Source of the DNA: Dysgonamonadaceae bacterium
GTDB lineage: Bacteria > Bacteroidota > Bacteroidia > Bacteroidales > Azobacteroidaceae
Length of the DNA: 9,008 nt
Reading direction: 5' to 3'
NCBI GenBank assembly: GCA_031284225.1
Contig: JAITAH010000276.1
Span: 1 to 9,008, forward strand
Shown: piece by piece, positions 1 to 8,137 of the stretch
Numbering within the stretch: position 1 is the first letter of the stretch
Layout of the letters: the number at the start of each line of letters is the position of its first letter
The notes under the pieces: generated by a model
Seen by the model: only the letters and a program-made list of their open reading frames with translations
Database searches by the model: none
What the model was told of the DNA's origin: nothing
Made by a program: the position numbers and the translations under genes

Positions 1-89
1 GTTAATTGTTCTTAAGTTTTTCATCCTGTTTTCCGAACTATTGTACGTAATCGCACGATATATTGCCAATCATTAGCGATTTACGCGGA

Positions 90-121
90 CAAAGTAAAGG
101 CTTTTTTTTGAATTGTGCAAG
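90..121 (-). promoter_or_regulatory. Weak Bacteroidota-type promoter candidate pointing left out of the window
   Basis: Read on the minus strand, CTTG (121-118) is followed after 20 nt by TTACTTTG (97-90). Each element is one base off the Bacteroidota consensus (TTTG / TAnnTTTG). It lies downstream of gcvP and would drive a minus-strand gene beyond position 1, which is not visible. No open frame supports a gene inside 1-112, and I see nothing else in that stretch. Both elements are imperfect, so this could be chance in AT-rich DNA. Confidence 0.25.
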
Positions 122-130
122 GATTTGTCT

Positions 131-175
131 AAAAATTTTATTTTCGGGACAATCTCGAATACCATTGGAATGGTA
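131..175 (-). terminator. Possible terminator of the hydrolase-gcvP operon: two tandem hairpins and a T-run
   Basis: About 33 nt past the gcvP stop, the minus-strand transcript meets a perfect inverted repeat TACCATT-2 nt-AATGGTA (175-160). Directly after it comes a second hairpin (159-143; arms TTCGAG and CCCGAA, one A-C mismatch, 5-nt loop), then an A/T stretch with T5 at 135-131. The T-run sits 7 nt beyond the second stem, so this is not a textbook intrinsic terminator. No other termination candidate lies between gcvP and the window edge. Confidence 0.35.
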
Positions 176-207
176 ATGCAAACAGCAGGTTTCCATGCGC
201 TTTCGCC

Positions 208-3057
208 TCATTCTGCCGGCTGGACGGGCGCCAGATTCCTGTCGCCGAAGGCATTATCTACCCTTGCCACATCGACCCAGAACTTGTTTCCGGCGATCCA
301 TTCGGCGGGGAAGGCGGCTTGGGTGCGCGAATAGGGGTGCTTCCACTCGTCGGCGCAAACTTCGTACTGCGGATGGGGGGCGTTCTTCAGAACATTGTTT
401 TCCGGATCGGCTTTGCCTTGAACGATGGCTTCGATTTCGGCCTGAATCAGGGCGAGCGCCTGAACAAAACGGTCTAATTCGGCTTTGCTTTCGCTTTCCG
501 TCGGCTCAATCATCAGCGTTCCGTGCACGGGAAAGGATAAGGTGGGTGCGTGAAATCCGTAATCAATCAGCCGTTTGGCTATATCCGTTTCGTCGATCCC
601 CGAACGGGATTTGAGGTTTCGACATTCGAGAATCAGCTCGTGGCCTACCCGCGACCGGTCGCCTTTATAGACAATGCCGTAGGTTTTTTCCAGCTTGGCA
701 GCCAAGTAATTGGCGTTGAGGATCGCGATTTTCGTTGCCAGCGTTAAACCGGCGGCGCCCATCATGCGGATGTAACCGTAAGTAATCGGCAGGATTCCCG
801 CGCTACCGAAGGGCGCTGCGGCCACCGTATTCCGTCCGGCGCCGGGCCTTTCGGGATGCGCCGGCAGGAAGGGGATTAAGTGAGACGCTACGCAAATGGG
901 GCCGGCGCCGGGGCCGCCGCCGCCGTGGGGAATGGCAAATGTTTTGTGCAGATTCAGGTGGCAAACGTCGGCGCCGATGGATCCGGGATTCGTTAAACCG
1001 ACTTGCGCATTCATATTGGCGCCGTCCATATACACTTGTCCGCCGTTGGCATGGACGATTTCGCACATTTCCACAATATTTGTTTCAAAGATGCCGTGCG
1101 TCGAAGGATAGGTAATCATCAAAGCGGCTAAGTGTTCTCGGTTGGCTTCGGCTTTTTCCCGCAAATCGGCGACGTCGGTATTTCCGTTGGCGTCGAACCG
1201 GACGGTCAGGGTCTGAAATCCGGCCTGAATGGCCGAAGCGGGATTGGTGCCGTGTGCCGAAGCGGGAATCAGTACCACGTTCCGGTGGCCTTGTCCGATG
1301 GCTTGCTGGTAGGCGCGGATCGTCATCAGGCCGGCGTATTCTCCGGCAGCGCCCGAATTGGGCTGAAAGCTGACGCCGGGCAGTCCGGTAATGGTTTTCA
1401 GATACGACGAGAGGTTGCCCAGCAGTTCGGCATAGCCTTCGGTCTGTTCGGCCGGCGCGTAGGGATGGATGTTCGCCCAGTGCGGATCGTTCAGCGGCAG
1501 CATTTCTGCGGCGGCGTTCAGTTTCATGGTGCAGGACCCCAGCGAAATCATGGACTGGGCGAGGGAAATATCGCGCACTTCCAGTCTTTTGATGTAGCGC
1601 ATCAATTCCGTTTCGGTGTGATAGCTGTTGAAAACCGGATGCGTCAGGTAAGGCGATGTGCGTAAAAAGCCGTTCAGATCCGCCACGCCGGGCACGTCCT
1701 TTTCGTTGATGAAAGGCGGTTCTTTCCGGCACACCCCTTCACCGAAAACATAGAGCAGGATGCCGATATCGTCCATCAACGTAGTTTCGTCCAGACTGAT
1801 ACCGATTTCGCCGCTTTCGTAATAGCGCAGGTTAATTTTACAGTCCACTGCGGTTTCCTGCAAAACATCTCCCAACGCGCGGGGAGCGAGGCGTACTTTC
1901 AGGGTATCGAAAAAATACTTGTTTTCCTGAATATACCCCAGCTTTTCCAATTCCTGAGCCACGTATGCGGTGTATGAGTGGATGCGTTCTGCGATCGCTC
2001 TCAAGCCTTTCGGTCCTTGATAAACCGCATAAAACGACGCCATTGTCGCCAGCAAGGCCTGTGCCGTACAGATATTGCTTGTTGCCTTTTCCCGTTTAAT
2101 ATGTTGCTCACGGGTTTGCAGCGCCAGTCGCAACGCACGCTTGCCGTAAACGTCTTTGGAAACACCGATGATGCGTCCCGGAATCGTGCGCTTGTATTCG
2201 TCTTTCGTTGCCAGATAACCGGCCGACGGCCCGCCATAATACATCGGGATGCCGAAGCGTTGCGACGAACCGAAAACCACATCGGCGCCCCACTCGCCCG
2301 GAGGCGTCAGGAGGCACAAACTCAGCAAATCGGCAGCGACCGCTACTTTAACTCCCTGTGCATTTGCCTTTTCTACAAAAGACCGGTAGTCTTCTATCGA
2401 CCCGTCGGAATTGGGATACTGGACGATAACGGCAAATGCATCGCCGGTAAAATCAACCGTACGATAATCAACCGTTTGCAGAACAATGCCCTGAGGTTTC
2501 GTGCGGGTATTCAGTACGGCCAGTGTCGATGCGAATACCTTTTCATCCACCAGCAAGACGTTGGCATTGTTTTTCACCTGTTCCCGGCTTCGGGTTTGGA
2601 ACAGCATAGCGGCGGCTTCGGCGGCGGCGGTAGCCTCGTCGAGCAGGGAGCAATTGGCCAGCGGCAAAGCGGTTAAATCGCTGATCATTGTTTGGAAATT
2701 CAGCAAAGCTTCCAGTCGTCCCTGCGATATTTCGGCCTGATAGGGCGTATAAGACGTGTACCAGCCGGGGTTTTCAAACACGTTCCGGAGGATAACGGCC
2801 GGCGTACAGGTATCATACCAGCCCATACCGATGTACGAGGTAAAGACTTCATTTTTAGATGCTATTTCGGCGATGTGTTCGGAGTATTCCCGTTCGGTCA
2901 TCGCTTCGGGCAAATCCAGTTCCTTTTTCAGGCGGATATTTTCCGGAAGGGTTTCTTCGATCAACTGTTCTAAACTCGAAACGCCGGTTTGCGCCAGCAT
3001 TTCCCGGATTTCACTTTCGTTCAAGCCAATGTGGCGATAAACAAATGATTCTTGCAT
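208..3057 (-). CDS. gcvP: Glycine dehydrogenase (decarboxylating), P-protein of the glycine cleavage system
   Basis: This cytoplasmic PLP enzyme decarboxylates glycine and passes the aminomethyl group to the lipoyl arm of H-protein, feeding CO2, NH3 and methylene-tetrahydrofolate. The start at 3057 gives 949 residues, the usual length of the single-chain (fused alpha+beta) P-protein; E. coli GcvP has about 957. The N-terminal half (about 1-440) begins with the typical FVYRHIG and contains [20 protein letters not shown] and the GGPSAGYLA stretch. The C-terminal half carries [10 protein letters not shown] (505-514), AHGTNP (601-606) and [17 protein letters not shown], in which K705 is the PLP Schiff-base lysine. 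The C-terminus ends [10 protein letters not shown] further upstream in-frame ATG (3111) would add 18 residues inside the preceding gene and before the conserved N-terminus, so I reject it. The ATG lies 1 nt after the stop of the upstream hydrolase, which suggests translational coupling. No gcvT, gcvH or lpd lies in the window. Confidence 0.98.
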   Translation of the reverse strand: MQESFVYRHIGLNESEIREMLAQTGVSSLEQLIEETLPENIRLKKELDLPEAMTEREYSEHIAEIASKNEVFTSYIGMGWYDTCTPAVILRNVFENPGWYTSYTPYQAEISQGRLEALLNFQTMISDLTALPLANCSLLDEATAAAEAAAMLFQTRSREQVKNNANVLLVDEKVFASTLAVLNTRTKPQGIVLQTVDYRTVDFTGDAFAVIVQYPNSDGSIEDYRSFVEKANAQGVKVAVAADLLSLCLLTPPGEWGADVVFGSSQRFGIPMYYGGPSAGYLATKDEYKRTIPGRIIGVSKDVYGKRALRLALQTREQHIKREKATSNICTAQALLATMASFYAVYQGPKGLRAIAERIHSYTAYVAQELEKLGYIQENKYFFDTLKVRLAPRALGDVLQETAVDCKINLRYYESGEIGISLDETTLMDDIGILLYVFGEGVCRKEPPFINEKDVPGVADLNGFLRTSPYLTHPVFNSYHTETELMRYIKRLEVRDISLAQSMISLGSCTMKLNAAAEMLPLNDPHWANIHPYAPAEQTEGYAELLGNLSSYLKTITGLPGVSFQPNSGAAGEYAGLMTIRAYQQAIGQGHRNVVLIPASAHGTNPASAIQAGFQTLTVRFDANGNTDVADLREKAEANREHLAALMITYPSTHGIFETNIVEMCEIVHANGGQVYMDGANMNAQVGLTNPGSIGADVCHLNLHKTFAIPHGGGGPGAGPICVASHLIPFLPAHPERPGAGRNTVAAAPFGSAGILPITYGYIRMMGAAGLTLATKIAILNANYLAAKLEKTYGIVYKGDRSRVGHELILECRNLKSRSGIDETDIAKRLIDYGFHAPTLSFPVHGTLMIEPTESESKAELDRFVQALALIQAEIEAIVQGKADPENNVLKNAPHPQYEVCADEWKHPYSRTQAAFPAEWIAGNKFWVDVARVDNAFGDRNLAPVQPAE

Positions 3058-3058
3058 A

Positions 3059-3691
3059 TCAAATATAGGGATTATGTTGTTTTTCTTCTCTGACGGTAGA
3101 AGCCGGCCCATGTCCCGGATAAATATCGGTATTGTCCGGCAGCGTTAATAATTGCTTCCGGATGGCATGGAGCAAGGTTTCTTCATTGCCGCCCCATAAA
3201 TCGGTACGGCCGATATCGTGGCGAAACAAGGCGTCGCCGGTGAATACGCAGTTTGCTTTTGCACAATAAAACGAGAGGCTTCCCGGCGAATGTCCGGGCG
3301 TCAGCAACGCTTTTAAGACGGTATTGCCGAAACGGATTTCATCGCCTTCGTTAATAAACCGGTCGGCGCTCACCGGTTCGTAATTCACCGGCATACCGAA
3401 AATCAGGGTTTGTTTTTGTAAGCCCGGCATTGTTTCTTCCGCTTCGTGGTATTCCGGTTTCAAGCCGTAGGTTTCGTAAATAAACCGGTTGCCCAGCAGA
3501 TGATCGAAATGCAGATGAGTATTGAGTAAATGTTTTAATTTCAAATCGTAACGATCGATGTATGCTTGGATTCGCTTTTGTTCTTCCGCTGTAAATGCGC
3601 CACAATCAATGATAACGGCTTCCTTGGTTTCATCGTAAAGCAAGTAAGTATTCACATCCACCGGATTAAATTCAAATGATTGGATTTGCAT
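3059..3691 (-). CDS. Metallo-beta-lactamase-fold hydrolase, glyoxalase II-like
   Basis: A 210-residue soluble protein without a signal peptide. It has the full metal-site set of the glyoxalase II/MBL superfamily: H59-L-H61-F-D63-H64 (THLHFDH), H134 (TPGHSPGS), D153 (FTGDALF) and H194 (YPGHGPAS). The [17 protein letters not shown] stretch is typical of the small glyoxalase II-like group often annotated as hydroxyacylglutathione hydrolase or simply MBL-fold hydrolase. The true substrate cannot be assigned; a thioester or a similar small metabolite is plausible. It is shorter than classical GloB (about 250 residues) and lacks that enzyme's C-terminal helical glutathione-binding domain, so I do not call it gloB. 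It is the promoter-proximal gene of the operon with gcvP. A Bacteroidota-type promoter (3749-3718) lies just upstream, giving a leader of about 20 nt. Confidence 0.9.
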   Translation of the reverse strand: MQIQSFEFNPVDVNTYLLYDETKEAVIIDCGAFTAEEQKRIQAYIDRYDLKLKHLLNTHLHFDHLLGNRFIYETYGLKPEYHEAEETMPGLQKQTLIFGMPVNYEPVSADRFINEGDEIRFGNTVLKALLTPGHSPGSLSFYCAKANCVFTGDALFRHDIGRTDLWGGNEETLLHAIRKQLLTLPDNTDIYPGHGPASTVREEKQHNPYI

Positions 3692-3717
3692 GTTCCCGTT
3701 AGCTTTTTAAAATCGTA

Positions 3718-3749
3718 CAAAGATAAAACTATTATTTGAAATGCGTAAA
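3718..3749 (-). promoter_or_regulatory. Promoter of the MBL hydrolase-gcvP operon
   Basis: On the minus strand, a -33-like TTTA (3749-3746; consensus TTTG) is followed after 20 nt by TATCTTTG (3725-3718), an exact match to the Bacteroidota -7 box TAnnTTTG. Transcription would start about 20 nt before the hydrolase ATG at 3691. It overlaps the divergent promoter of the plus-strand gene. Confidence 0.65.
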
Positions 3750-3765
3750 TTTATATTTACCTTTG
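3735..3765 (+). promoter_or_regulatory. Promoter of the DUF3078-led plus-strand gene group
   Basis: TTTG (3735-3738), a 19-nt spacer and TACCTTTG (3758-3765) match both elements of the Bacteroidota primary sigma promoter exactly. The start point would be near 3770, about 30 nt before the ATG at 3802. This placement also rules out the in-frame ATG at 3736, which lies inside the -33 region. The -33 element overlaps the upstream part of the facing minus-strand promoter. Confidence 0.75.
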
Positions 3766-3801
3766 TGTCTCGTTACAACGCATGTAACAAAACATAATAA
3801 C

Positions 3802-5079
3802 ATGAAGCAAATTTTTATATTCAAGAGGTTCTTCGTTTTGTTTTGGATACTAATGGTATGCTATCCTGCCAATTTGTTATCCCAAGAAAGCCGGTTTCCG
3901 CTGAATCCTTACTGTTTACCGCCGGTTTTCGACGGAAATTTCCCGAACGATACGATTATCCGGCTTCCTTTACCGGAAGATCCCTATGCGAAACCCAAAC
4001 CACTGGCGCCGGAATTGGATATTCCGCTTTCGATCCTTACGCCGCAAGAAGTGTTTATCGATCGCTTACGAAAAGAGGCTTACCGGAATTTACTGCGGCA
4101 TAATATTGCTTCCGTAAAATACACACGGTCTGATTTTTCAGGCGAAGTGGAAAAGATCGAACAGATCCGGTCGAATATCTTTCAGAACCTGTTCTCGGTG
4201 GAAGCCGATTACTCAAAAACCGACATCGATCGATCGACCCGCTATGTTCCGAAGCGCAAATACTGGATTCTGAATTGGAACAGCTTATTGCAATTTACCC
4301 AAAACTATATTTCTAAAAACTGGTATAATGGGGGGCTTGGCAATCAAAATTTAATGAGCGTCCAGAAATACACCTTCAATTACCAAAGGAATAAGATACA
4401 ATCCAATAATTTAATTGAATGGAAGTTAAGTTTTTATACCAATCCTAACGACACCTTGCGCTCGTTTCGTATCGGAGACGATCTGGTACGTACTTACAGC
4501 GATTTCGGCTTGAAAGCGTTTAACGACAAATTCTTCTATTCGGCCAACCTTGAAATCAAAACCAAACTGTTCCGGAGTTACAAAGAAAACAGCGCCATCT
4601 ATACTTCGTCCTTATTCTCCCCCTTACAAGTCAATATGGGGATTCTGGGTATCAAATACCAACTGAACAAGACGTCGAAAAAAGACAAGAACAAGAAAGT
4701 GAATCTGGCGATCGATATGTCTCCTTTATCCGTTCAATATACGTGGGTGGCCGATTCGGCGGTGATGAAGCAGAACCGGTACGGGATTCCGGCCGATAAA
4801 CATTTCTTGCTGGATGTGGGTTCGACTCTGAATGCTAAAATTACCATTAATTTCAATAAACAGGTAACATTCAGTTCGCGCATCAAGTACTTTACCAATT
4901 ACGAAAAAGTGATTTTCGAGGCGGAAAACGAATTAAACATGTCGCTGAACCGCTACTTTTCTACCCGGCTGTACCTGTACGGACGGTACGATGATACGCC
5001 GAAAATCAAACGGGACGACCGGTTGGGTTATGTCCAGTTGAATGAAGTACTCAGTTTTGGGTTTAATTACACCTGGTAA
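3802..5079 (+). CDS. DUF3078 domain-containing protein, probable outer-membrane beta-barrel
   Basis: A 425-residue protein starting at 3802, chosen because the next upstream ATG lies within the promoter and because this start gives a clean signal peptide: basic MKQIFIFKR, hydrophobic core FFVLFWILMV, likely cleavage around residues 27-28 (NLLSQ). A proline-rich segment (about 34-75) is followed by an alpha-helical linker (about 80-135) and then by many alternating-polarity strands rich in Tyr/Phe/Asn, for example WNSLLQFTQNYISKNWYNGG (157-176). It ends FNYTW; a terminal aromatic residue is the usual recognition signal for outer-membrane barrels. The WNSLLQFTQNYISKNWYNGG pattern and overall build match the DUF3078 family of Bacteroidota, whose function is not established. 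It leads the plus-strand group; the next gene begins 33 nt later with no promoter that I can see in the gap. Confidence 0.85.
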   Translation: MKQIFIFKRFFVLFWILMVCYPANLLSQESRFPLNPYCLPPVFDGNFPNDTIIRLPLPEDPYAKPKPLAPELDIPLSILTPQEVFIDRLRKEAYRNLLRHNIASVKYTRSDFSGEVEKIEQIRSNIFQNLFSVEADYSKTDIDRSTRYVPKRKYWILNWNSLLQFTQNYISKNWYNGGLGNQNLMSVQKYTFNYQRNKIQSNNLIEWKLSFYTNPNDTLRSFRIGDDLVRTYSDFGLKAFNDKFFYSANLEIKTKLFRSYKENSAIYTSSLFSPLQVNMGILGIKYQLNKTSKKDKNKKVNLAIDMSPLSVQYTWVADSAVMKQNRYGIPADKHFLLDVGSTLNAKITINFNKQVTFSSRIKYFTNYEKVIFEAENELNMSLNRYFSTRLYLYGRYDDTPKIKRDDRLGYVQLNEVLSFGFNYTW

Positions 5080-5112
5080 CAATTCTATTTATTTTTCTAA
5101 TACAAACACAAC

Positions 5113-6543
5113 ATGATTACACGTAGAGATTTTTTAAGGACCGGGGGCTTGATGACTGCCGGTTTAGCCATGGGTGGATTGAATGTAGTAAAAGCCACCA
5201 GCGCAGCTTCTTACGAGCGAATTGCCGGCGCCAACCGGAAAGTGAATTTAGCTTGCGTGGGTATCGGCAACCGGGGAATGGAAATTATCAAGGAATTTGG
5301 CAAAACCGGTTTGGCCAATATTGTGGCGCTTTGCGATGTGGATATGGGCGCTCCGCACACAAAAGAAATAATAGCTAAATATCCCAACGCCAAACGTTTC
5401 AATGATTTCCGCCTGATGTTCGACCAGATGGGCGATACGATCGAAGCGGTTTGCATCGCTATTCCCGACCATTCGCATTTTCCGGTATCCATGCTGGCCA
5501 TGTCGCTGGGAAAACACGTTTATGTGGAAAAACCCATGGCGCGTACTTTTTACGAGGCCGAACTGATGATGAACGCCGCCCGGCGACGGAATGTGGTAAC
5601 CCAAGTCGGCAATCAAGGCCATTCCGAAGCGAATTATTTCCAGTTCAAAGCTTGGCAGGACGCCGGTATTATCAAGGATGTTACGGAAGTAACCGCTCAC
5701 ATGAACAGCGATCGCCGCTGGCATCAATTCGATCCGGCACAGTACGGCGTTCGTTATCCGAAGGCCGAACCGGTTCCCGAAACGCTGGATTGGGACACTT
5801 GGTTGGGTACGGCGCAATTCCACGATTACAACAAGGATTATCATTACGGCCAATGGCGGTGCTGGTACGATTTCGGCATGGGCGCTCTGGGCGATTGGGG
5901 CGCGCATATCTTAGACACGGTCCACGAATTTCTTGATTTGGGCTTGCCCTGCGAAATCAATCCGCTGAAAATGGAAGGGCATAACGATTATTACTATCCG
6001 CTCTCCTCCACCCTGTTGTTCCGTTTCCCGGAACGAGGCGCGATGCCTGCGGTAGATGTTACTTGGTACGACGGGGTTAACAATATTCCGGCGGTTCCGG
6101 CAGGTTATGGAACGTCGGATATCGATCCTAATATTCCGCCCGTGGCCGGCGGCAGACTGCAACCGTCGAAATTGAATCCGGGTAAAATTATTTACAGCAA
6201 GGAATTGACTTTCAAAGGCGGTTCGCACGGCAGTACCCTTTCGATTATCCCGAAAGAAAAAGCCAAAGCGATGGCCTCCCAATTGCCGGACGTTCCCAAA
6301 AGTCCGTCCAATCACTTTGCCAACTTCCTGCTGGCCTGCATGGGCGAAGAAAAAACACGCTCTCCCTTTGAAATTCACGGCGCATTGAGTCAGGTATTTT
6401 CACTGGGGGTAATGGCGCAACGCCTGAACACGAAAATCCTGTTCGACCGCTCAACCAAACGCATTACCAATAATGCTTTTGCAGATGCGATGTTAACCCA
6501 AATTCCGCCGCGTAAGGGCTGGGAAGAATTTTATCAATTATAA
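5113..6543 (+). CDS. Tat-exported Gfo/Idh/MocA family oxidoreductase
   Basis: A 476-residue NAD(P)-dependent sugar oxidoreductase. The N-terminus is a Tat signal (T3-R4-R5-D6-F7-L8, then a weakly hydrophobic Gly/Ala-rich core ending near residue 28), so the folded enzyme should be exported, presumably with its nucleotide already bound, as in Zymomonas glucose-fructose oxidoreductase. The Rossmann fold follows: GIGNRG (50-55), then LCDVD (73-77). The family's catalytic EKP is E139-K140-P141, and the second domain carries GALGDWGAHILDTVHEF (257-273) with H265 as a likely substrate-site residue. The family oxidises or reduces sugar hydroxyls. Paired with the DUF1080 gene 9 nt downstream, the best guess is oxidation of a glycoside at C3. 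GH109-type NAD-dependent glycosidases belong to the same superfamily and are an alternative; substrate and direction are not readable from sequence. Confidence 0.94.
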   Translation: MITRRDFLRTGGLMTAGLAMGGLNVVKATSAASYERIAGANRKVNLACVGIGNRGMEIIKEFGKTGLANIVALCDVDMGAPHTKEIIAKYPNAKRFNDFRLMFDQMGDTIEAVCIAIPDHSHFPVSMLAMSLGKHVYVEKPMARTFYEAELMMNAARRRNVVTQVGNQGHSEANYFQFKAWQDAGIIKDVTEVTAHMNSDRRWHQFDPAQYGVRYPKAEPVPETLDWDTWLGTAQFHDYNKDYHYGQWRCWYDFGMGALGDWGAHILDTVHEFLDLGLPCEINPLKMEGHNDYYYPLSSTLLFRFPERGAMPAVDVTWYDGVNNIPAVPAGYGTSDIDPNIPPVAGGRLQPSKLNPGKIIYSKELTFKGGSHGSTLSIIPKEKAKAMASQLPDVPKSPSNHFANFLLACMGEEKTRSPFEIHGALSQVFSLGVMAQRLNTKILFDRSTKRITNNAFADAMLTQIPPRKGWEEFYQL

Positions 6544-6552
6544 CTGTTCATC

Positions 6553-8058
6553 ATGAAAACGACTGTTTTTTTTACCACTTTATTCATGCTCCTAACACTT
6601 TCTATCCCCCATTCGATGGGTCAAGACAATACGCTATCCCAACAGGAAATTGCCGACGGATGGAAACTCTTATGGGACGGTAAAACAACCGAAGGTTGGC
6701 GAGGCGCCAAACAAAGTACTTTCCCCGGCCACGGCTGGTCTATTGCCAACGGCGTGTTGCGGGTACATCCCAGCAGCGGAAAAGAATCGACCAACGGCGG
6801 CGATATTATCACTACCCGTACTTACCGGAATTTTATTTTGAAAGTCGATTTCAAAATTACGAAAGGCGCCAACAGCGGCGTCAAGTATTTCGTTGATCCT
6901 GCATTGAACAAAGGCGAAGGATCCGCCATTGGCTGCGAGTTTCAGTTGTTGGACGACGTCAATCATCCGGACGCCCGATTGGGCGTCAAAGGCAACCGCA
7001 CCTTAGGCGCTCTATACGACTTGATTCCGCCCGATCGCACGGCGCCCGGTTATCGTTTCGATGAAAACACATTCAACACGGCCATGATTATTGTCGAAGG
7101 AAATCGCGTACAGCACTATCTCAACGGAGTTAAAATCCTCGAATACGTGCGCAATACGCAGGAGTTTAACGCCTTGGTCGCTTATAGCAAGTATGCGAAC
7201 TGGCCGAATTTCGGCAATGCGACGGAAGGCCATATCCTGTTGCAAGACCACGGCAACGAAACATTCTTTAAGAATATCAAAATCAAGGAACTGAACCGCG
7301 AACAGTTGCCTCCCGAAACCGGGGAAACTTTCAAAATCGGTATGGCCGGATATACTTTCGTCAAATTCGATTTGGACAAGACTCTGGAAGTGATGCAAAA
7401 AACCAATGTGCATTATTTGTGCATCAAAGATTTTCATTTACCGCTCAACAGTACGGATGCGGAAATCGCCGCTTTTCATACCCAATTAGCGGACAAAGGC
7501 GTAACCGGTTATGCCGTAGGCCCGATTTACATGAAAACCGAACAGGAAGTGGATCGCGCTTTCGACTATGCGAAACGGGTGGGCGTGAAACTGATTGTGG
7601 GCGTTCCGAATGTGGAATTATTGCCCTACGTGGATAAAAAAGTAAAGGAATACGATTTCCATTATGCCATCCATTTGCATGGCCCCGATATTGCTTTGTA
7701 TCCCGATGCGGAAGACGTTTGGAACCGTGTGAAGGATTTAGATCCCCGTATCGGCATGTGTCTGGATATCGGACACGATACGCGCAACGGGAAAGATCCG
7801 GTGGCCGACTTGAAATTATACCGCAGTCGTGTATTTGATATTCATATCAAGGATGTTACGGGAACGACGAAAGCCGGTTATTCGGTGGAAATCGGCCGCG
7901 GGGTGATCGATATTCCGGCGTTTATCCGGGCATTGCGCGAAATCCGTTACACCGGCGTTTGCAGTCTGGAACACGAAAAAGATATGAGTAATCCGTTTAT
8001 CGGCATCGGGGAATCGATCGGCTATTTTCGTGGGGCGATGGAGGCGACGAAAGAGTAA
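6553..8058 (+). CDS. Exported fusion: DUF1080 (3-keto-glycoside hydrolase-type) domain + sugar isomerase/epimerase-like TIM barrel
   Basis: A 501-residue protein with a signal peptide (hydrophobic core [14 protein letters not shown], likely cleavage after SMG at 21-23). Residues about 33-247 form a DUF1080 (3-keto-disaccharide hydrolase) beta-sandwich: [17 protein letters not shown] (35-51), [48 protein letters not shown] and [10 protein letters not shown]. Residues about 260-497 form an AP-endonuclease-2/xylose-isomerase-type TIM barrel: KIGMAGYTF (261-269), IKDFH (291-295), AIHLHGPD (372-379), CLDIGHD (403-409), DIHIKD (429-434) and SLEHE (471-475). D405, H431 and E473 are likely metal ligands. 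The domains are often separate proteins. The expected role is cleavage of a 3-keto-glycoside made by the preceding oxidoreductase, then isomerisation or epimerisation of the released sugar. Export implies an unphosphorylated substrate. The gap to the upstream gene is 9 nt, so co-translation is likely; a hairpin/T-run terminator follows. Confidence 0.92.
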   Translation: MKTTVFFTTLFMLLTLSIPHSMGQDNTLSQQEIADGWKLLWDGKTTEGWRGAKQSTFPGHGWSIANGVLRVHPSSGKESTNGGDIITTRTYRNFILKVDFKITKGANSGVKYFVDPALNKGEGSAIGCEFQLLDDVNHPDARLGVKGNRTLGALYDLIPPDRTAPGYRFDENTFNTAMIIVEGNRVQHYLNGVKILEYVRNTQEFNALVAYSKYANWPNFGNATEGHILLQDHGNETFFKNIKIKELNREQLPPETGETFKIGMAGYTFVKFDLDKTLEVMQKTNVHYLCIKDFHLPLNSTDAEIAAFHTQLADKGVTGYAVGPIYMKTEQEVDRAFDYAKRVGVKLIVGVPNVELLPYVDKKVKEYDFHYAIHLHGPDIALYPDAEDVWNRVKDLDPRIGMCLDIGHDTRNGKDPVADLKLYRSRVFDIHIKDVTGTTKAGYSVEIGRGVIDIPAFIRALREIRYTGVCSLEHEKDMSNPFIGIGESIGYFRGAMEATKE

Positions 8059-8082
8059 GAACGAATACGACTACACTACCTT

Positions 8083-8137
8083 GCCCGGCGCAGCTTCCGG
8101 CGCCAGTTGCGTGAGAACGCTACGCCGAGCATTTTTT
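8083..8137 (+). terminator. GC-rich hairpin plus T-run ending the plus-strand operon
   Basis: Arms GCCCGGCGCAGC (8083-8094) and GCTACGCCGAGC (8119-8130) pair at 10 of 12 positions around a 24-nt interior that contains smaller hairpins (GCGT-GAGA-ACGC at 8109-8120, GGCGC/GCGCC at 8087-8104). T6 follows at 8132-8137. It begins 25 nt after the stop of the DUF1080 fusion, as expected for an intrinsic terminator. The pairing is in fact better on the minus strand, where both mismatches become G-U pairs, so another role is possible. Confidence 0.55.

Noticed and set aside
1978..2676. Open frame of 232 codons on the plus strand, antisense to gcvP
   Set aside because: No recognisable domain, low-complexity Arg/Gln-rich product, and the opposite strand encodes a complete conserved enzyme; it is a shadow frame. 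The same holds for the frames at 1132-1665 (plus) and 1085-1732 (minus).
3058..3111. Extended gcvP start 18 codons upstream (ATG at 3111)
   Set aside because: It would overlap the end of the hydrolase gene, and the added residues precede the conserved [15 protein letters not shown] N-terminus of P-proteins. The ATG at 3057 gives the family length.
3736..3801. Extended start of the DUF3078 gene at 3736
   Set aside because: The ATG at 3736 lies within the -33/-7 promoter region, so it would not be transcribed; the start at 3802 gives a proper signal peptide.
5248..5907. Open frame of 219 codons on the minus strand, antisense to the Gfo/Idh/MocA gene
   Set aside because: No promoter or family features, and it mirrors a well-conserved coding region on the plus strand.
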